Below, piece by piece: positions 9,273-18,606 of a stretch of DNA of 64,000 bases. The notes under the pieces were generated by a model. That model saw only the letters and a list, made by a program, of their open reading frames with translations. It was not told where the DNA came from and searched no databases. Position 1 is the first letter of the stretch, and each line of letters starts with the position of its first letter. The translations under genes were made by a program, and so were the position numbers. Location of the stretch: the NCBI RefSeq assembly GCF_011064825.1, contig NZ_CP048751.1:1984001-2048000 (forward strand), written 5' to 3'. The stretch comes from Brevundimonas mediterranea (GTDB lineage: Bacteria > Pseudomonadota > Alphaproteobacteria > Caulobacterales > Caulobacteraceae).

Positions 9273-10469
9273 GTGTCCATGTTCGCCAAACGCCAGTCCG
9301 CCCTTGCCGCCGCCGCCGGTTCTCCGCCCGCGGCGCGTGGAAAGCCGAGCCTGAAACCTGTCGTCGCCGCGCTGAAGAAGCCGCCGGTGATCGCGGGGCT
9401 TTCCGGCCTCTTCCTGCTGTCCGCGACGGCCCTGTTTCTGACCGTCCTCGGCGACCCGCGCGCCGGCACGCCTTCAGCCCGGATCGCCCTGCATCGTGAA
9501 GAGGCCGCGCCCGCCCCGGCCCCGACCGGGTTCGAGGCCTTCTCCATGGGGGCCATGGGCCTGTATCAGGACCTGACCGGAACCGGGGACCCCAGCGGCG
9601 CCGCAGGCGGCGAGGCGGTGATCACCCTGCCGGACGGCGCCACCGTCGCGGGCGGGGCCAGCTATAGCGCCCCCGTCCAGGCGGCGTCTCCGCTGGCCAA
9701 GGCCCCGATCGCCGGCCTGTCGCAACCCGGTGCCAGCGGCCCCCTGCCGATGATCGCGCCCGACGGCCGCGTTCCGGCCCAGGCCTACGCCCGACCCTTC
9801 CGCTCGAACGGCAAGCCACGCGTGGCCCTGATCGTCGGCGGCCTGGGGCTGAACGCCGTCACCACCCGCGCGGCCATCGAACGCCTGCCGCCCGAGGTGA
9901 CGCTCAGCTTCGTGCCCTATGCCGACAATCTCCAGTCCTGGATCGACCAGGCCCGCGCCCAGGGCCACGAGGTCATGCTGGAAATGCCGATGGAGCCCAC
10001 CGGCTATCCCGACAACGACCCCGGCCCCTACACCCTGCTGGCCAGCGGAACCCCGGACGACGTCCAGGCCAAGATGGACTGGCTGCTGGGCCGCGCTGTC
10101 GGCTATTTCGGCGTCACCAACTATCTGGGCGACCGGTTCGCCACCTCGGACACGGGAATGAGCGCCTTCCTGTCGACCCTGCGCCAGCGCGGGATCGCCT
10201 TCCTGGACGACGGTTCGTTCCAGCGCCGTCCCGGCGCCTGGGCCCGCGCCAGCGCCGACAAGGTCATCGACCAGACCCAGTCCCCCGCCGCCATCATCGC
10301 CGCCCTGAACAGTCTGGAAGCCCAGGCCAAGCTGCGCGGCTCGGCCCTGGGGACCGGCTTCTCCTATCCGGTGACGGTCGAGGCCGCCGCTCGCTGGACC
10401 GCCGGTCTGGAACAGCGCGGTCTGCAGCTGGCGCCCGCCTCGGCCATGACCCTGCGGCCCGGCCGGTAA
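9273..10469 (+). CDS. Divergent polysaccharide deacetylase family protein (YibQ-like)
   Basis: A 398-residue protein starting at GTG 9273, or at ATG 9279 two codons later. Residues about 30-55 form one TM helix (GLSGLFLLSATALFLTVLG), followed by a Pro/Ala-rich linker to about residue 180. The rest is the divergent polysaccharide deacetylase (DUF610/YibQ) domain, with PRVALIVGGLGLN, MLEMPMEP, VTNYLGDRF and FLDDGSF. Family members are envelope proteins, often near peptidoglycan hydrolase genes; no substrate is established. The stop overlaps the rppH start (TAATG), indicating translational coupling. Confidence 0.82.
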   Translation: MSMFAKRQSALAAAAGSPPAARGKPSLKPVVAALKKPPVIAGLSGLFLLSATALFLTVLGDPRAGTPSARIALHREEAAPAPAPTGFEAFSMGAMGLYQDLTGTGDPSGAAGGEAVITLPDGATVAGGASYSAPVQAASPLAKAPIAGLSQPGASGPLPMIAPDGRVPAQAYARPFRSNGKPRVALIVGGLGLNAVTTRAAIERLPPEVTLSFVPYADNLQSWIDQARAQGHEVMLEMPMEPTGYPDNDPGPYTLLASGTPDDVQAKMDWLLGRAVGYFGVTNYLGDRFATSDTGMSAFLSTLRQRGIAFLDDGSFQRRPGAWARASADKVIDQTQSPAAIIAALNSLEAQAKLRGSALGTGFSYPVTVEAAARWTAGLEQRGLQLAPASAMTLRPGR

Positions 10470-10957
10470 TGACCGACCTCAGTCTGTACCGCCCCAATGT
10501 CGGGGTCGTGCTGTTCAACGCCGACGGCCAGGTCTGGTACGGCCGCCGCCATGCGACGCCCGGTCCGCATAACTGGCAGTTCCCGCAAGGGGGCGTGGAC
10601 GAGGGCGAGGATCTGCTGGCCGCAGCCCTGCGCGAACTGCGCGAGGAGACGGGGGTGACCTCGGTCGAATTTCTGGCGCGGACCGACGACTGGATCCTTT
10701 ACGACTTCCCGCCCGAGGCGATGAACAACGCCAAGGCCTGGCGCGGCTTCGTCGGCCAGCGCCAACAATGGTTCGCCTTCCGCTTCACCGGTCAGGACGG
10801 CGAAATCGACCTGCAAGCCGACGACGAGATCGAGTTCGACGCCTGGCGCTGGGGCGCCCTGTCCGAGGCCTGCGACCTGATCGTGCCGTTCAAACGCCCG
10901 GCCTATGAACAGGTGGTCGCCGCCTTCGCGCATCTGGCCGCCCAAAAGCCCGCATAG
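10469..10957 (+). CDS. rppH: RNA pyrophosphohydrolase (Nudix)
   Basis: RppH removes pyrophosphate from 5'-triphosphate or diphosphate RNA ends, triggering RNase E-dependent decay. The protein is 162 residues, as expected. The N-terminus YRPNVGVVLFN and the segment HNWQFPQGGVDEGED are typical of RppH/IalA. The Nudix box spans residues 41-63 with catalytic RELREETG. The ATG overlaps the stop of the preceding deacetylase gene by 1 nt. A strong hairpin follows directly. Confidence 0.93.
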   Translation: MTDLSLYRPNVGVVLFNADGQVWYGRRHATPGPHNWQFPQGGVDEGEDLLAAALRELREETGVTSVEFLARTDDWILYDFPPEAMNNAKAWRGFVGQRQQWFAFRFTGQDGEIDLQADDEIEFDAWRWGALSEACDLIVPFKRPAYEQVVAAFAHLAAQKPA

Positions 10958-10960
10958 AAA

Positions 10961-10984
10961 AAGGGCGGCGCGAACGCCGCCCTT
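10961..10984. terminator. Bidirectional terminator rppH / hsp20
   Basis: A perfect 10-bp stem (10961-10970 with 10975-10984) closes a CGAA loop. A-rich and T-rich flanks on both sides allow use by the convergent rppH and hsp20 transcripts. Confidence 0.85.
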
Positions 10985-11009
10985 CCATAGTGTTCGGTCC
11001 GAAGGCGGA

Positions 11010-11492
11010 TCAGGCCGCCTTGTCTTCCATCTTGGTCTGGGCCTTGCCCTCGATCAGGGGCTGGCCGGCGCCGATCTCGATGCGGCGGGGCTTGAGCGCT
11101 TCCGGCAGTTCGCGCTTCAGCGAAATCGACAACAGGCCGTTGACCAGATTGGCCTCGCTCACGACCACATAGTCGGCCAGCTGGAAGCGGCGCTCGAAAT
11201 CGCGCTCGGCCAGGCCGCGGTGCAGATAGGTCTTCTGCGCCTCGGCGTCGTCGTTGGCGGTCTTGCGGCCGGTCACGGTCAGCAGGTTTTCCTTCACCTC
11301 GATATTCAGCTCGTCGGGAGAGAATCCGGCGACGGCGATCTCGATGCGATAGGCGTTCTCGCCCGTGGTCTCGATATTATAGGGCGGATAGCCGCCGTCC
11401 TGGCTGGTCCGCGCGGCGGTTTCCAGCAGATTGGCCAGACGGTCGAAACCGACGGCCGAACGGTACAGCGGGGTGAAATCATAGGTACGCAT
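11010..11492 (-). CDS. Hsp20/alpha-crystallin family small heat-shock protein
   Basis: A 160-residue ATP-independent holdase (IbpA type). It begins [19 protein letters not shown], as in alphaproteobacterial Hsp20 class A, with an alpha-crystallin domain ([22 protein letters not shown] through LTVTGRK) and the C-terminal RRIEIG anchor (I-x-I motif). The start was set at 11492: the frame is open to 11738, but a perfect AGGAGG at 11499-11504 lies 6 nt before this ATG, and the sequence upstream has no Hsp20 similarity. An ATG two codons upstream (11498) abuts the SD and is less likely. Confidence 0.93.
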   Translation of the reverse strand: MRTYDFTPLYRSAVGFDRLANLLETAARTSQDGGYPPYNIETTGENAYRIEIAVAGFSPDELNIEVKENLLTVTGRKTANDDAEAQKTYLHRGLAERDFERRFQLADYVVVSEANLVNGLLSISLKRELPEALKPRRIEIGAGQPLIEGKAQTKMEDKAA

Positions 11493-11516
11493 CAGCATCC
11501 TCCTGAGGATCAGCAA
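11493..11516 (-). promoter_or_regulatory. SD-sequestering leader hairpin of hsp20, ROSE-like RNA thermometer candidate
   Basis: On the minus strand, the SD AGGAGG (11499-11504) lies in a local hairpin pairing ATCCT with AGGAT. Just 5' of it is TTGCT (11512-11516), the short anti-SD motif found in ROSE elements of alphaproteobacterial small-heat-shock genes. The real leader is probably longer, and the GC-rich segment at about 11520-11545 can form further hairpins. This is inference from motif and location only. Confidence 0.4.
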
Positions 11517-11749
11517 GGTTGAGCCGCCCGGCGGTTTGCCCGGACGGTAGGAGTTCAGCCCGGCGACCCGAAATCGGCGCCGTCGGTCTGGAGAGCCCGG
11601 AACCGGCGCTCTCGGACACTGAAATGGGATGCGGCGAACCGGCGTCAAGGGGGTGGAATACGCGGCAAATCGTCGGCGTCTCGGGATCGTCATTTGCGCC
11701 GGCCACGATGCTCCGTAAGGAGGGGCGAACCGGATCAAGGAACACGCCC

Positions 11750-12568
11750 ATGCGTCTCGCCGCCCTCGGCCTCTCCGCCCTGCTGTCGACCGTCGCCCCG
11801 ACGATGGCCGCCGCCCAATCTCCGGCCCAGCCGCCCTCCCAGACCGAAGGCGCCTGGACGCCGCCGCGCTCGGCCCTGTCCAGCGCCATGCCGACCTTCG
11901 AGGAGGATACGGCCCTGAAGGCCGCCGTCGCCGCCCAGACCCGTCCCGCCGCCGACCGGGCTCGCGACGCCGCCCGTCACCCCTATGAGGCCCTGACCTT
12001 CTGGGGCCTGACGCCGGGCATGACGGTGGTCGAGATCGAGCCGGGCGGCGCCAGCTGGTGGCGGCATATCCTGGAGCCCTATGCGGCGGCGACCGGCGGT
12101 CGCTATGTCGGAGTCGGTCGCCCGCTCGAGGGCATGGGGGTCGAGGCCGGCTCGGCCGACTTCATCCTGGTGGCCCGCGCCTTCCACAACTGGTCCCGCG
12201 ACGGCCGCACCCAGCCCTATCTGAAGGCCTTCTACGCCGCCCTGAAGCCCGGCGGGATCCTGGCCGTAGAACAGCACCGCAGCGCCGAGGGCCTGAACGT
12301 CGCCGACGTCGCCTCGACCGGCTATGTGCCCGAAAGCTATGTGATCCACGAAGCCCAGGACGCCGGCTTCGTCCTGGAGGCCCGCAGCGAGCTGAACGCC
12401 AATCCCAGGGACGACCACGACCACCCGTTCGGCGTCTGGACCCTGCCGCCGGTGCGCCAGTCCCAGGCCCGCGACGGCTCGGCCGCCCTGACCCCCGATC
12501 AGCGCGCGACCTTCGATGCGGTCGGCGAAAGCGACCGCATGACCCTGCGTTTCCGCAAACCGGAATAG
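11750..12568 (+). CDS. Exported methyltransferase-fold protein, degenerate copy
   Basis: A 272-residue protein with a signal peptide ([20 protein letters not shown]). The body matches the class I SAM-methyltransferase proteins of the next gene: [48 protein letters not shown] and the shared C-terminus [13 protein letters not shown]. Compared with the downstream paralogue it lacks about 35 residues in the middle (after GRYVGV) and its motif I is PGGAS instead of PGSGW, so SAM binding is doubtful. AAGGA about 9 nt before the ATG at 11750 and the signal peptide decided the start, although the frame is open further upstream. Confidence 0.75.
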   Translation: MRLAALGLSALLSTVAPTMAAAQSPAQPPSQTEGAWTPPRSALSSAMPTFEEDTALKAAVAAQTRPAADRARDAARHPYEALTFWGLTPGMTVVEIEPGGASWWRHILEPYAAATGGRYVGVGRPLEGMGVEAGSADFILVARAFHNWSRDGRTQPYLKAFYAALKPGGILAVEQHRSAEGLNVADVASTGYVPESYVIHEAQDAGFVLEARSELNANPRDDHDHPFGVWTLPPVRQSQARDGSAALTPDQRATFDAVGESDRMTLRFRKPE

Positions 12569-12658
12569 TCGGGTTTTGACCCGCGCCACGAACCTGCTTA
12601 TGCCCGTTCGACCAAGGTTTGCCGGACACGGGGCCCGGCGTTCCGAGGGGGTGTTTTG

Positions 12659-13570
12659 ATGGCTGCTCTTTCTGCGATTTCCAGCGACCCGTCGCGCCGG
12701 TTCCTGTTGTCCGGCGCTGCGGCTCTGGCCCTGATCGCCGTGGCCGGCTGCGGCCCCAAGAAGGAGGAAGCCCCCGAGGCGCCGCCCGCCCCCGCCGGTC
12801 CGCCCGAAGGATCGCTGGAATGGGCCGTCGCCGGGCCGTGGCGCGCCCAGGACCGGCCCCGCGACGCCTTCCGCCATCCGATGGAGACCCTGCGCTTCTT
12901 CGGGCTGCAACCGCGCATGACGGTGGTCGAATTCTGGCCCGGCAGCGGCTGGTACACCGAAATCCTGGCCCCTTATCTGACGCGGGGCCAGGGGACCTAT
13001 ATCGCCGCCCTGTTCCCGGAAGGTCCGACCGCCGATCCGGCCCAGGCCGCCCTGAACGCCGCCTTCCAGACCCGGTTCAGCGCCGACAAGAAACTGTATG
13101 GCGAGCCCCAGTTCACCACCTTCGGCGCCGCCTCCGGCCCGGTGGCTCCGGCGGGCACGGCCGACCTGTGCCTGTTCATGCGCACCCTGCACGGCTGGAT
13201 GGCGGCCGGGATCGCCGAAAAGGCCTTCTCCGACGCCTTCGCCGCCCTGAAGCCTGGCGGCGTCCTGGGCGTCGAACAGCACCGTCTGGCCCCGGAAGAG
13301 GACCAGGATCCGGTGGCGGCCAACGGCTATGTCCAGGAGGCCTTCGTCCGACAGCTGGCTGCAGAGGCGGGCTTCGTCTTCGTCGCCGCATCCGAGGTCA
13401 ACGCCAACGAGAAGGACACCAAGGATCATCCGTTCGGCGTCGACACCCTGCCGCCGACCCGCCTGACCGCCCCTCGCGGCGACCCCGCCGACCCCGCCTT
13501 CGACCGATCCAAATACGAGGAGATCGGCGAGAGCGACCGCATGACCTTGAAATTCAGGAAACCCGAGTGA
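12659..13570 (+). CDS. Class I SAM-dependent methyltransferase-like lipoprotein
   Basis: A 303-residue protein whose N-terminus (SSDPSRRFLLSGAAALALIAVAGC) carries an RR-x-F-L pattern, a hydrophobic core and a lipobox ending in Cys, so it is predicted to be exported and lipidated. The methyltransferase core has motif I VVEFWPGSGWYTEIL and a later LKPGGVLGVEQH strand. An exported methyltransferase is odd because SAM is cytosolic, so the real function is unclear. It is a tandem paralogue of the preceding gene (about 90 bp apart) and its stop overlaps the hydrolase start by 4 nt (GTGA). ATG 12659 was chosen over TTG 12656. Confidence 0.8.
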   Translation: MAALSAISSDPSRRFLLSGAAALALIAVAGCGPKKEEAPEAPPAPAGPPEGSLEWAVAGPWRAQDRPRDAFRHPMETLRFFGLQPRMTVVEFWPGSGWYTEILAPYLTRGQGTYIAALFPEGPTADPAQAALNAAFQTRFSADKKLYGEPQFTTFGAASGPVAPAGTADLCLFMRTLHGWMAAGIAEKAFSDAFAALKPGGVLGVEQHRLAPEEDQDPVAANGYVQEAFVRQLAAEAGFVFVAASEVNANEKDTKDHPFGVDTLPPTRLTAPRGDPADPAFDRSKYEEIGESDRMTLKFRKPE

Positions 13571-14622
13571 ACCGCGCCCAAGCCTTCGCCGCCAACGCCC
13601 CCCTGATGGGGGTTCCAGGCGCGTCCTCGCCGCCGGGCGGCAAGGGCGACTGGTACCGTGGGGCCGGCGGCATGCGGCTGCGCGCCGCCCTGTGGACGCC
13701 GTCGCACCTGACCGCCGAAAAGCCGCGCGGCACGGTGGTGCTCAGCCCCGGCCGCACCGAACCGATCGAGAAATATTTCGAGGTCATCGGCAATTTCCTG
13801 GCGCGCGGCTGGTGCGTCCTGGCCCACGACTGGCGCGGCCAGGGCTTGTCGGCCCGGCTGCTGCCCGACCGGCTCAAGGGCCACGCCCGCGCGGTGGAAG
13901 AGTTTCTGGACGACTACGGCCGGCTGCTGGACGCCTTCGAGGACCAGTGCCCCAAGCCCTGGATCATGGTCGGCCATTCGATGGGCGCCTGCCTGAACCT
14001 GTTGTCGCTGGAAGCCGGCGAGAGCCGGTTCTCGGGGGCGGTCCTGTCCAGCCCGATGCTGCGCATCAAGACCGGCAAACGGTCTATGTGGTCGGTCAAG
14101 CTGGCGGTCCGCTGGAACATCCGCCACGGCCACGCGGGCGACTATATCCTGGGCGACCCGGATGATCCGTTCGACCATACCTTCGCCGAGGACGCCCTGA
14201 CTTCGGACGAGGCGCGCTACGAGATGTGGCGCCAGCAGCTGTACGCCTGCCCCCACCTGGCCATCGGCGGCCCCACCTACGGCTGGCTGGCCTTCGCCCT
14301 GGACGCCGGCGAGCGGGCGCTGAAGCCCAAGGCCCTGAAAGCGGTCAAGATACCGGTCGCCATCGTCCAGGCCGACAATGACGACGTGGTGTGGAAACAG
14401 ACCAACCGCTGGGCCGCCAAACGCCTGGGCCGCGGCCGCTATGTCGAGGTCCCCGGCGCCCTGCACGAGGTGATCATGGAGGCCGACGACAAGCGCGCCG
14501 TCTTCCTGGACGAGTTCGACGCCATGGCCGACTATGTCTCGCCGATCCCGGACCTGCCGACCGTCGCCGATCCCGCCGCCCGCACCGAGGACGTCACCGA
14601 AGAGACGCCGTCCGTGGCCTAG
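13567..14622 (+). CDS. Alpha/beta hydrolase (lysophospholipase/monoacylglycerol lipase-like)
   Basis: A cytosolic or peripheral serine hydrolase, 351 residues from a GTG at 13567 that overlaps the previous stop (GTGA). The frame is open much further upstream, but that part only shadows the methyltransferase gene. Visible are the oxyanion/lid region HDWRGQGLS, the nucleophile elbow VGHSMGA, an Asp near VQADNDDVV and a catalytic His in GALHEVI, as in PldB-type lysophospholipases. Translational coupling to the two exported methyltransferase-like genes suggests a shared role in lipids or envelope, which is inference. Confidence 0.85.
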   Translation: MNRAQAFAANAPLMGVPGASSPPGGKGDWYRGAGGMRLRAALWTPSHLTAEKPRGTVVLSPGRTEPIEKYFEVIGNFLARGWCVLAHDWRGQGLSARLLPDRLKGHARAVEEFLDDYGRLLDAFEDQCPKPWIMVGHSMGACLNLLSLEAGESRFSGAVLSSPMLRIKTGKRSMWSVKLAVRWNIRHGHAGDYILGDPDDPFDHTFAEDALTSDEARYEMWRQQLYACPHLAIGGPTYGWLAFALDAGERALKPKALKAVKIPVAIVQADNDDVVWKQTNRWAAKRLGRGRYVEVPGALHEVIMEADDKRAVFLDEFDAMADYVSPIPDLPTVADPAARTEDVTEETPSVA

Positions 14623-14632
14623 GGTCGACGGC

Positions 14633-15535
14633 CTAGAGGATGTCCTGAAGCAGGGTCAGGAAGGCCCGGACGGCGGGATTGGCCCGGCGGCCTTCCGGCC
14701 AGAGCGCCGTGATGTTGTGGCGCTCGACGGCGTATTCGGTCAGGATCGGAACCAACTCGCCGCGCGCCACATAGGGGGCTGCGACAAAGGTCGCGCTCAG
14801 GCCGACGCCGCCGCCGGCCACCAGGGTGGCGAGCACCGCCTCGCTGACATCCACGATGATTCCGGACGGCGGGACGATCTCGATCTCCCGCTCGCCGATC
14901 TTGAACGGCCAGCGAAAAACCTGACCGCTGCTCTGGTAGCGGAGATTGACGGTGTCGTGCTCGGCCAAGGCGTCCGGATGGATCGGCGCGCCCCGTGACG
15001 CCAGATAGGCAGGCGAGGCGAAGGCGCCGAGCCGCATGGGCGCCAGGCGGCGCGACAGGAGCCGAGAGTCCGCCAGTTCCCCGATGCGGACGGCGACATC
15101 GACGCCCAGATCCACGATATCGACGATCTGGTCGCTCAGCCGCAGATCGACCGTCACCTTGGGATAGCGTCGGCGAAACTCTGGCAGCGCCGGCGCGATC
15201 ACATGGATGCCCAGCGGGAGCGAGGCGGCGATCCGCAGAACGCCCGACGGCTCCGAGCGGGCCGTCATCGCCACCTGTTCGATCTCTTCGGCGTCCTGCA
15301 GCAGTTTCAGCGCCCGCCCATGCAACTCACGCCCCTCCGGCGTCAGCGTCAGGGAGCGGGTCGTGCGGGTGAAGAGCGACACGCCCAGACGTTGCTCGAG
15401 CCGTTGCACGCTCTTGCTGACGGCGGACGGCGAGATGGAGAGGCTGCGGGCGGCGGCCGTATAGCTGCCCAGGGATCCCGCCCGCGCGAACGCGATCAGG
15501 CCTGTCAGCCGATCCAGGCCCATATATTCCGTCAT
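14633..15535 (-). CDS. LysR family transcriptional regulator
   Basis: A 300-residue LysR-type regulator. Residues about 5-65 form the winged HTH ([20 protein letters not shown], then [15 protein letters not shown]), followed by a LysR substrate-binding domain with [20 protein letters not shown]. The start was set at ATG 15535; the frame is open to 15673 but the HTH begins only a few residues after this ATG. It is divergent from the oxidoreductase gene at 15634, the classic arrangement for a LysR regulator and its target, so it probably controls that gene. It is convergent with the hydrolase, 10 bp apart. Confidence 0.92.
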   Translation of the reverse strand: MTEYMGLDRLTGLIAFARAGSLGSYTAAARSLSISPSAVSKSVQRLEQRLGVSLFTRTTRSLTLTPEGRELHGRALKLLQDAEEIEQVAMTARSEPSGVLRIAASLPLGIHVIAPALPEFRRRYPKVTVDLRLSDQIVDIVDLGVDVAVRIGELADSRLLSRRLAPMRLGAFASPAYLASRGAPIHPDALAEHDTVNLRYQSSGQVFRWPFKIGEREIEIVPPSGIIVDVSEAVLATLVAGGGVGLSATFVAAPYVARGELVPILTEYAVERHNITALWPEGRRANPAVRAFLTLLQDIL

Positions 15536-15633
15536 GGCGCTATTTAAGCGAAACGCGGGATCATTATCAACATGAATGGACGCGACTATCTGCCTGTCAT
15601 GGATGCGCAGACGCATTCCGTGAGGATCAGACA

Positions 15634-16653
15634 ATGCCCGCAGAGACCATGAAGGCCATCCAGCAGCATGCATTCGGCGGACCCGAGGTGCTGGTGTACG
15701 AGGACGCTCCCCTGCCCGGACTGAAGCCCGGCGAAGTGCGGGTTCGCGTTCACGCGGTCGGGCTCAATCCTCCCGACTTCCATCTGCGCGAAGGCTACAA
15801 GGCCCTGCCGCCCGAATGGCGGCCGCAGGTCGACTTCCCCATGATCCTCGGAACGGATGTTTCGGGCGTGGTGGAGGCGGTCGCCGATGACGTGAAAACC
15901 TTCGCCGTCGGCGACGAAGTCTATTCGATGGTGCGCTTCCCCACCGGCATGATGGGGGGCGCCCGGGCCTATGCCGAATACGTCAGCGTGCCCGCCTCCG
16001 AACTGGCGCTCAAGCCGACCAGGGTCGATCACGTTCAGGCCGCCGGCGCGCCGATGTCGCTGCTGACCGCCTGGCAGTTCCTGGTCGCGCGCGGTCATGA
16101 TGAGCCCAACCCGCTTCAGCCGACCCTGCATCATCCGGTTCCGCTGGCCGGCAAGACGGTCCTGGTGAACGGTGCGGCGGGCGGCGTGGGGCATTTCGCC
16201 GTGCAGATCGCCAAGTGGAAGGGCGCGCGCGTCATCGCGGTCGGGTCCGGCAAGCAGCAGGCCTTGCTGCGCGATCTGGGCGCCGATGAGGTCATCGACT
16301 ACGAAACGACGGCGGCGGAGACCGTGGTGCGGGATGTCGATCTGGTCATCGACGCCGTCGGCGGTCCGGCCGCCGCCCGCTTCCTGCCTGTGATCAAGCG
16401 GGGCGGGGCGCTGTTTCTGGTGTTCCCGCTGGGCTTTGCGGCGGCTGAGGAGGCGCAAAGACGGGGCGTCATGGTCTCTACGACCCAGGTTCGCTCCAGC
16501 GGGGCGCAACTGGCCGAGATCGCGCGTCTCCTCGACGACGGCACGATCCGCGTCGTGATCGGAAGTCAGTTCCCGCTCGCGGAAGCCGGCAACGCCCACG
16601 AGCGGGCGGCGCAAGGCGGGTCGCAGGGCAAGATCGTCCTGAAGGTCGCCTGA
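15634..16653 (+). CDS. NADP-dependent quinone oxidoreductase-like protein (MDR family)
   Basis: A 339-residue medium-chain dehydrogenase/reductase of the zinc-independent quinone oxidoreductase type. The N-terminal GroES-like domain has [16 protein letters not shown] and [10 protein letters not shown] (no catalytic zinc cysteines). The Rossmann domain has [20 protein letters not shown] for NADP(H). Typical roles are reduction of quinones or alpha,beta-unsaturated carbonyls. It is divergent from a LysR regulator with 98 bp between starts, where an imperfect dyad TCAT-N7-ATGA is present near 15560. The next gene follows after 71 bp. Confidence 0.9.
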   Translation: MPAETMKAIQQHAFGGPEVLVYEDAPLPGLKPGEVRVRVHAVGLNPPDFHLREGYKALPPEWRPQVDFPMILGTDVSGVVEAVADDVKTFAVGDEVYSMVRFPTGMMGGARAYAEYVSVPASELALKPTRVDHVQAAGAPMSLLTAWQFLVARGHDEPNPLQPTLHHPVPLAGKTVLVNGAAGGVGHFAVQIAKWKGARVIAVGSGKQQALLRDLGADEVIDYETTAAETVVRDVDLVIDAVGGPAAARFLPVIKRGGALFLVFPLGFAAAEEAQRRGVMVSTTQVRSSGAQLAEIARLLDDGTIRVVIGSQFPLAEAGNAHERAAQGGSQGKIVLKVA

Positions 16654-16724
16654 AATCGATCGGCCCGCCGCGCGCCGCCCTCCTCGCGGACATCGAAGAC
16701 ACGTGTTTAGGAAAGCAGAGCCTG

Positions 16725-17147
16725 ATGACGACCCGATCGAAACTGCGCCATGGCGCCTTGGCCTGGTTTGAAATGGTCGGGGCCGTCATGACCGAAGCCG
16801 CCGTGCAATCGGGGCTGGCGGCGGACCTGAATGTGTCCCTTGTCGAACGCTATACGGACGGGGCGGAAATAGGCGAGGGTCTCGTGCAAGGTCTTCGCTT
16901 CGACATCCGTGACGGAAAGCCGGGGTTCCGAGCCGGAGCGCGGCCTGACGAGCGCGCGGACATCACCATCGAAATCACCGCTGCCGGGGCGCGCGCCCTG
17001 AACCTCCTATACGGCGATGACCCCGAATACGCCCTCCTGCTGGATAGGCTTCTGAGCATCGGCGAGATGCGGATAGAAGGCGACCCCTCACAACTGGGCG
17101 ATTGGCTCAAGGCCGTGCACGACCCCATCGTGGACCGAACCATTTAG
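16725..17147 (+). CDS. Small SCP2-like domain protein
   Basis: A 140-residue cytosolic protein with no signal peptide. The C-terminal two thirds resemble an SCP2 sterol-carrier fold: FDIRDGKPGFRAGA, ADITIEITAAGARAL and GEMRIEGDPSQLGDWL fit the family pattern of an amphipathic strand followed by the Gx(M/L)xxxGD segment. No catalytic residues are seen. It may be co-transcribed with the upstream oxidoreductase (71-bp gap). Such domains bind lipids or acyl-CoAs, so a lipid ligand is possible. The family call is from eye only. Confidence 0.5.
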   Translation: MTTRSKLRHGALAWFEMVGAVMTEAAVQSGLAADLNVSLVERYTDGAEIGEGLVQGLRFDIRDGKPGFRAGARPDERADITIEITAAGARALNLLYGDDPEYALLLDRLLSIGEMRIEGDPSQLGDWLKAVHDPIVDRTI

Positions 17148-17172
17148 ATCGGGATGCGGTTGACCCGTCGCC

Positions 17173-17958
17173 TCAAGCCGCCGCGCGCTTCAGCGTCACC
17201 AGGGCCTGGTCGATCAGGCGTGAGTCGCCGACGGCGAGGATCTGGCCGGTGCCGTCCGGGGCGGCGCCGCGCCAGTTGACGACCCGTCCGCCGGCGGCCT
17301 CGATCACGGGTACCAGGGCGGACCAGTCCCAGGATTTCAGGCTGGCCTCGGCCACCAGGTCCATCTGGCCCGCCGCCACCATGGCGTAGGCATAGGCGTC
17401 GCAGCCCAGGCGGGCCAGGCGGGCGGCGGCGCGCACCTGGGTCCAGGCGCCCAGTTCGGCGCCGTTGAAGATGTCGGGGTCGGTGGTCGAGATGACGGCG
17501 TCGGTCAGGTGTTCGCAGGCCCGCACGGCCAGGGGCCGCTCGGTCGCGCCGCGCAACAGGCGGGCGCCGGACGGGCCGCCGATGAAGATCTCGTCCAGAT
17601 AGGGCTGGGCGATCAGGCCCACAGTCGGCTTTTCGGCGACGCGCAGGGCGATCAGGGTGGTCCACAGCGGCAGGCCCGAGATGAAGGCCCGCGTCCCGTC
17701 GATGGGATCCAGAACCCAGACGTGCTCGGCGTCCGGCCGGTCCTCGCCGTATTCCTCGCCGATCACGCCGTGGTCGGGATAGCGGGCGGCGATCAGGCGG
17801 CGAATCGCGGCCTCGGCCTGTTTGTCCCCCTCGGTGACGGGGTCGAAGCCCGCCGCCCCGCCCTTGTCCTCATGCCCGATCCCCGAGCGGAAGAAGGGCA
17901 GGGTGACGCGCGCGGCCTCGTGCGCCAGTTCAACGGCGAAGGATTCGAATTCGATCAT
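17173..17958 (-). CDS. hisN: Histidinol-phosphatase (inositol monophosphatase family)
   Basis: HisN dephosphorylates L-histidinol phosphate in histidine synthesis, replacing the HisB phosphatase in many actinobacteria and alphaproteobacteria. The 261-residue length fits. Mg2+-binding IMPase motifs are GEEYGEDRPD, WVLDPIDGTRAF and the C-terminal KSWDWSALVPVIEAAGG. Family members with PLWTTLIAL after the DGT motif are usually HisN rather than SuhB. An inositol-phosphatase role cannot be excluded. It lies 65 bp downstream of an XRE regulator on the same strand and converges with the SCP2-like gene. Confidence 0.85.
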   Translation of the reverse strand: MIEFESFAVELAHEAARVTLPFFRSGIGHEDKGGAAGFDPVTEGDKQAEAAIRRLIAARYPDHGVIGEEYGEDRPDAEHVWVLDPIDGTRAFISGLPLWTTLIALRVAEKPTVGLIAQPYLDEIFIGGPSGARLLRGATERPLAVRACEHLTDAVISTTDPDIFNGAELGAWTQVRAAARLARLGCDAYAYAMVAAGQMDLVAEASLKSWDWSALVPVIEAAGGRVVNWRGAAPDGTGQILAVGDSRLIDQALVTLKRAAA

Positions 17959-18023
17959 GGGCGCTCTTAGCGCGGATCGCCCCGTGCAGAGAACCCCGGC
18001 CGCAACGCCTGCACCCTATTCGT

Positions 18024-18425
18024 TCAGGCGACCGCGTCGTTGACGTCGTGAAGGGACTTGGCCAGATCCAGCAGGCGTCGGCGCGGGCGTTCGCCCAGCT
18101 GGTAGTAGGCCTGGATCAGGTCCAGGGTCTCCTTGCGCGAGAACATCTCGCCCCCTCCGGCGGACGTTCCCGGCGCCGCGTCCTTGCGCTCCAGCGCCTC
18201 GGTCACGCCGTCGTAGAAATAGCTGACCGGCGTCTCCAGCGCCTCGGCCAGTTGCCACAGACGGGCGGCCGAGATGCGGTTGGCGCCGCATTCGTATTTC
18301 TGGATCTGCTGGAAGCGGATGCCGACCTGAACGGCCAACTGCTGCTGGGTCAGGCCCAGCAGGCGGCGGCGGCGACGCAGGCGGCGGCCCAGGTGGAGAT
18401 CGATGTCGGTGGCCATGACCCTCAT
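18024..18425 (-). CDS. XRE family transcriptional regulator
   Basis: A 133-residue DNA-binding protein. An N-terminal Cro/CI HTH occupies residues about 10-65 (LGLTQQQLAVQVGI, FQQIQKYECGANRIS), with basic RRLRRRRR before it. The C-terminal half is helical (KETLDLIQAYYQLGERPRRRLL). Such single-HTH regulators with this C-terminal helix are common in Caulobacteraceae. Two starts are close (18425 and 18416, the latter giving MATDID). It may be co-transcribed with hisN. Target genes are unknown. Confidence 0.88.
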   Translation of the reverse strand: MRVMATDIDLHLGRRLRRRRRLLGLTQQQLAVQVGIRFQQIQKYECGANRISAARLWQLAEALETPVSYFYDGVTEALERKDAAPGTSAGGGEMFSRKETLDLIQAYYQLGERPRRRLLDLAKSLHDVNDAVA

Positions 18426-18606
18426 GCCTTATCTGAAGACCTGTCCCGACACGGGACGGTTCGCCCGCCACGCCGCAATCCGCATGCCGCAGGTCGCGTC
18501 AGGGGCGAGTTTCGCGGCTCATCGAACTCTGCATGTCGTGATCGCAACCCAATCCGGCCGCGTGCATTTACTCCCCAGCTTGGCTTCACAGGAAGGAACC
18601 TACACC

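Noticed and set aside
12619..14622. 667-codon fusion-like frame over the methyltransferase and hydrolase genes
   Set aside because: The first 316 codons are the wrong frame of the lipoprotein methyltransferase; only the part from GTG 13567 is coding.
15536..15633. Defined LysR operator between the regulator and the oxidoreductase
   Set aside because: An imperfect TCAT-N7-ATGA dyad is present, but the T-N11-A consensus is not met exactly, so no site was annotated.
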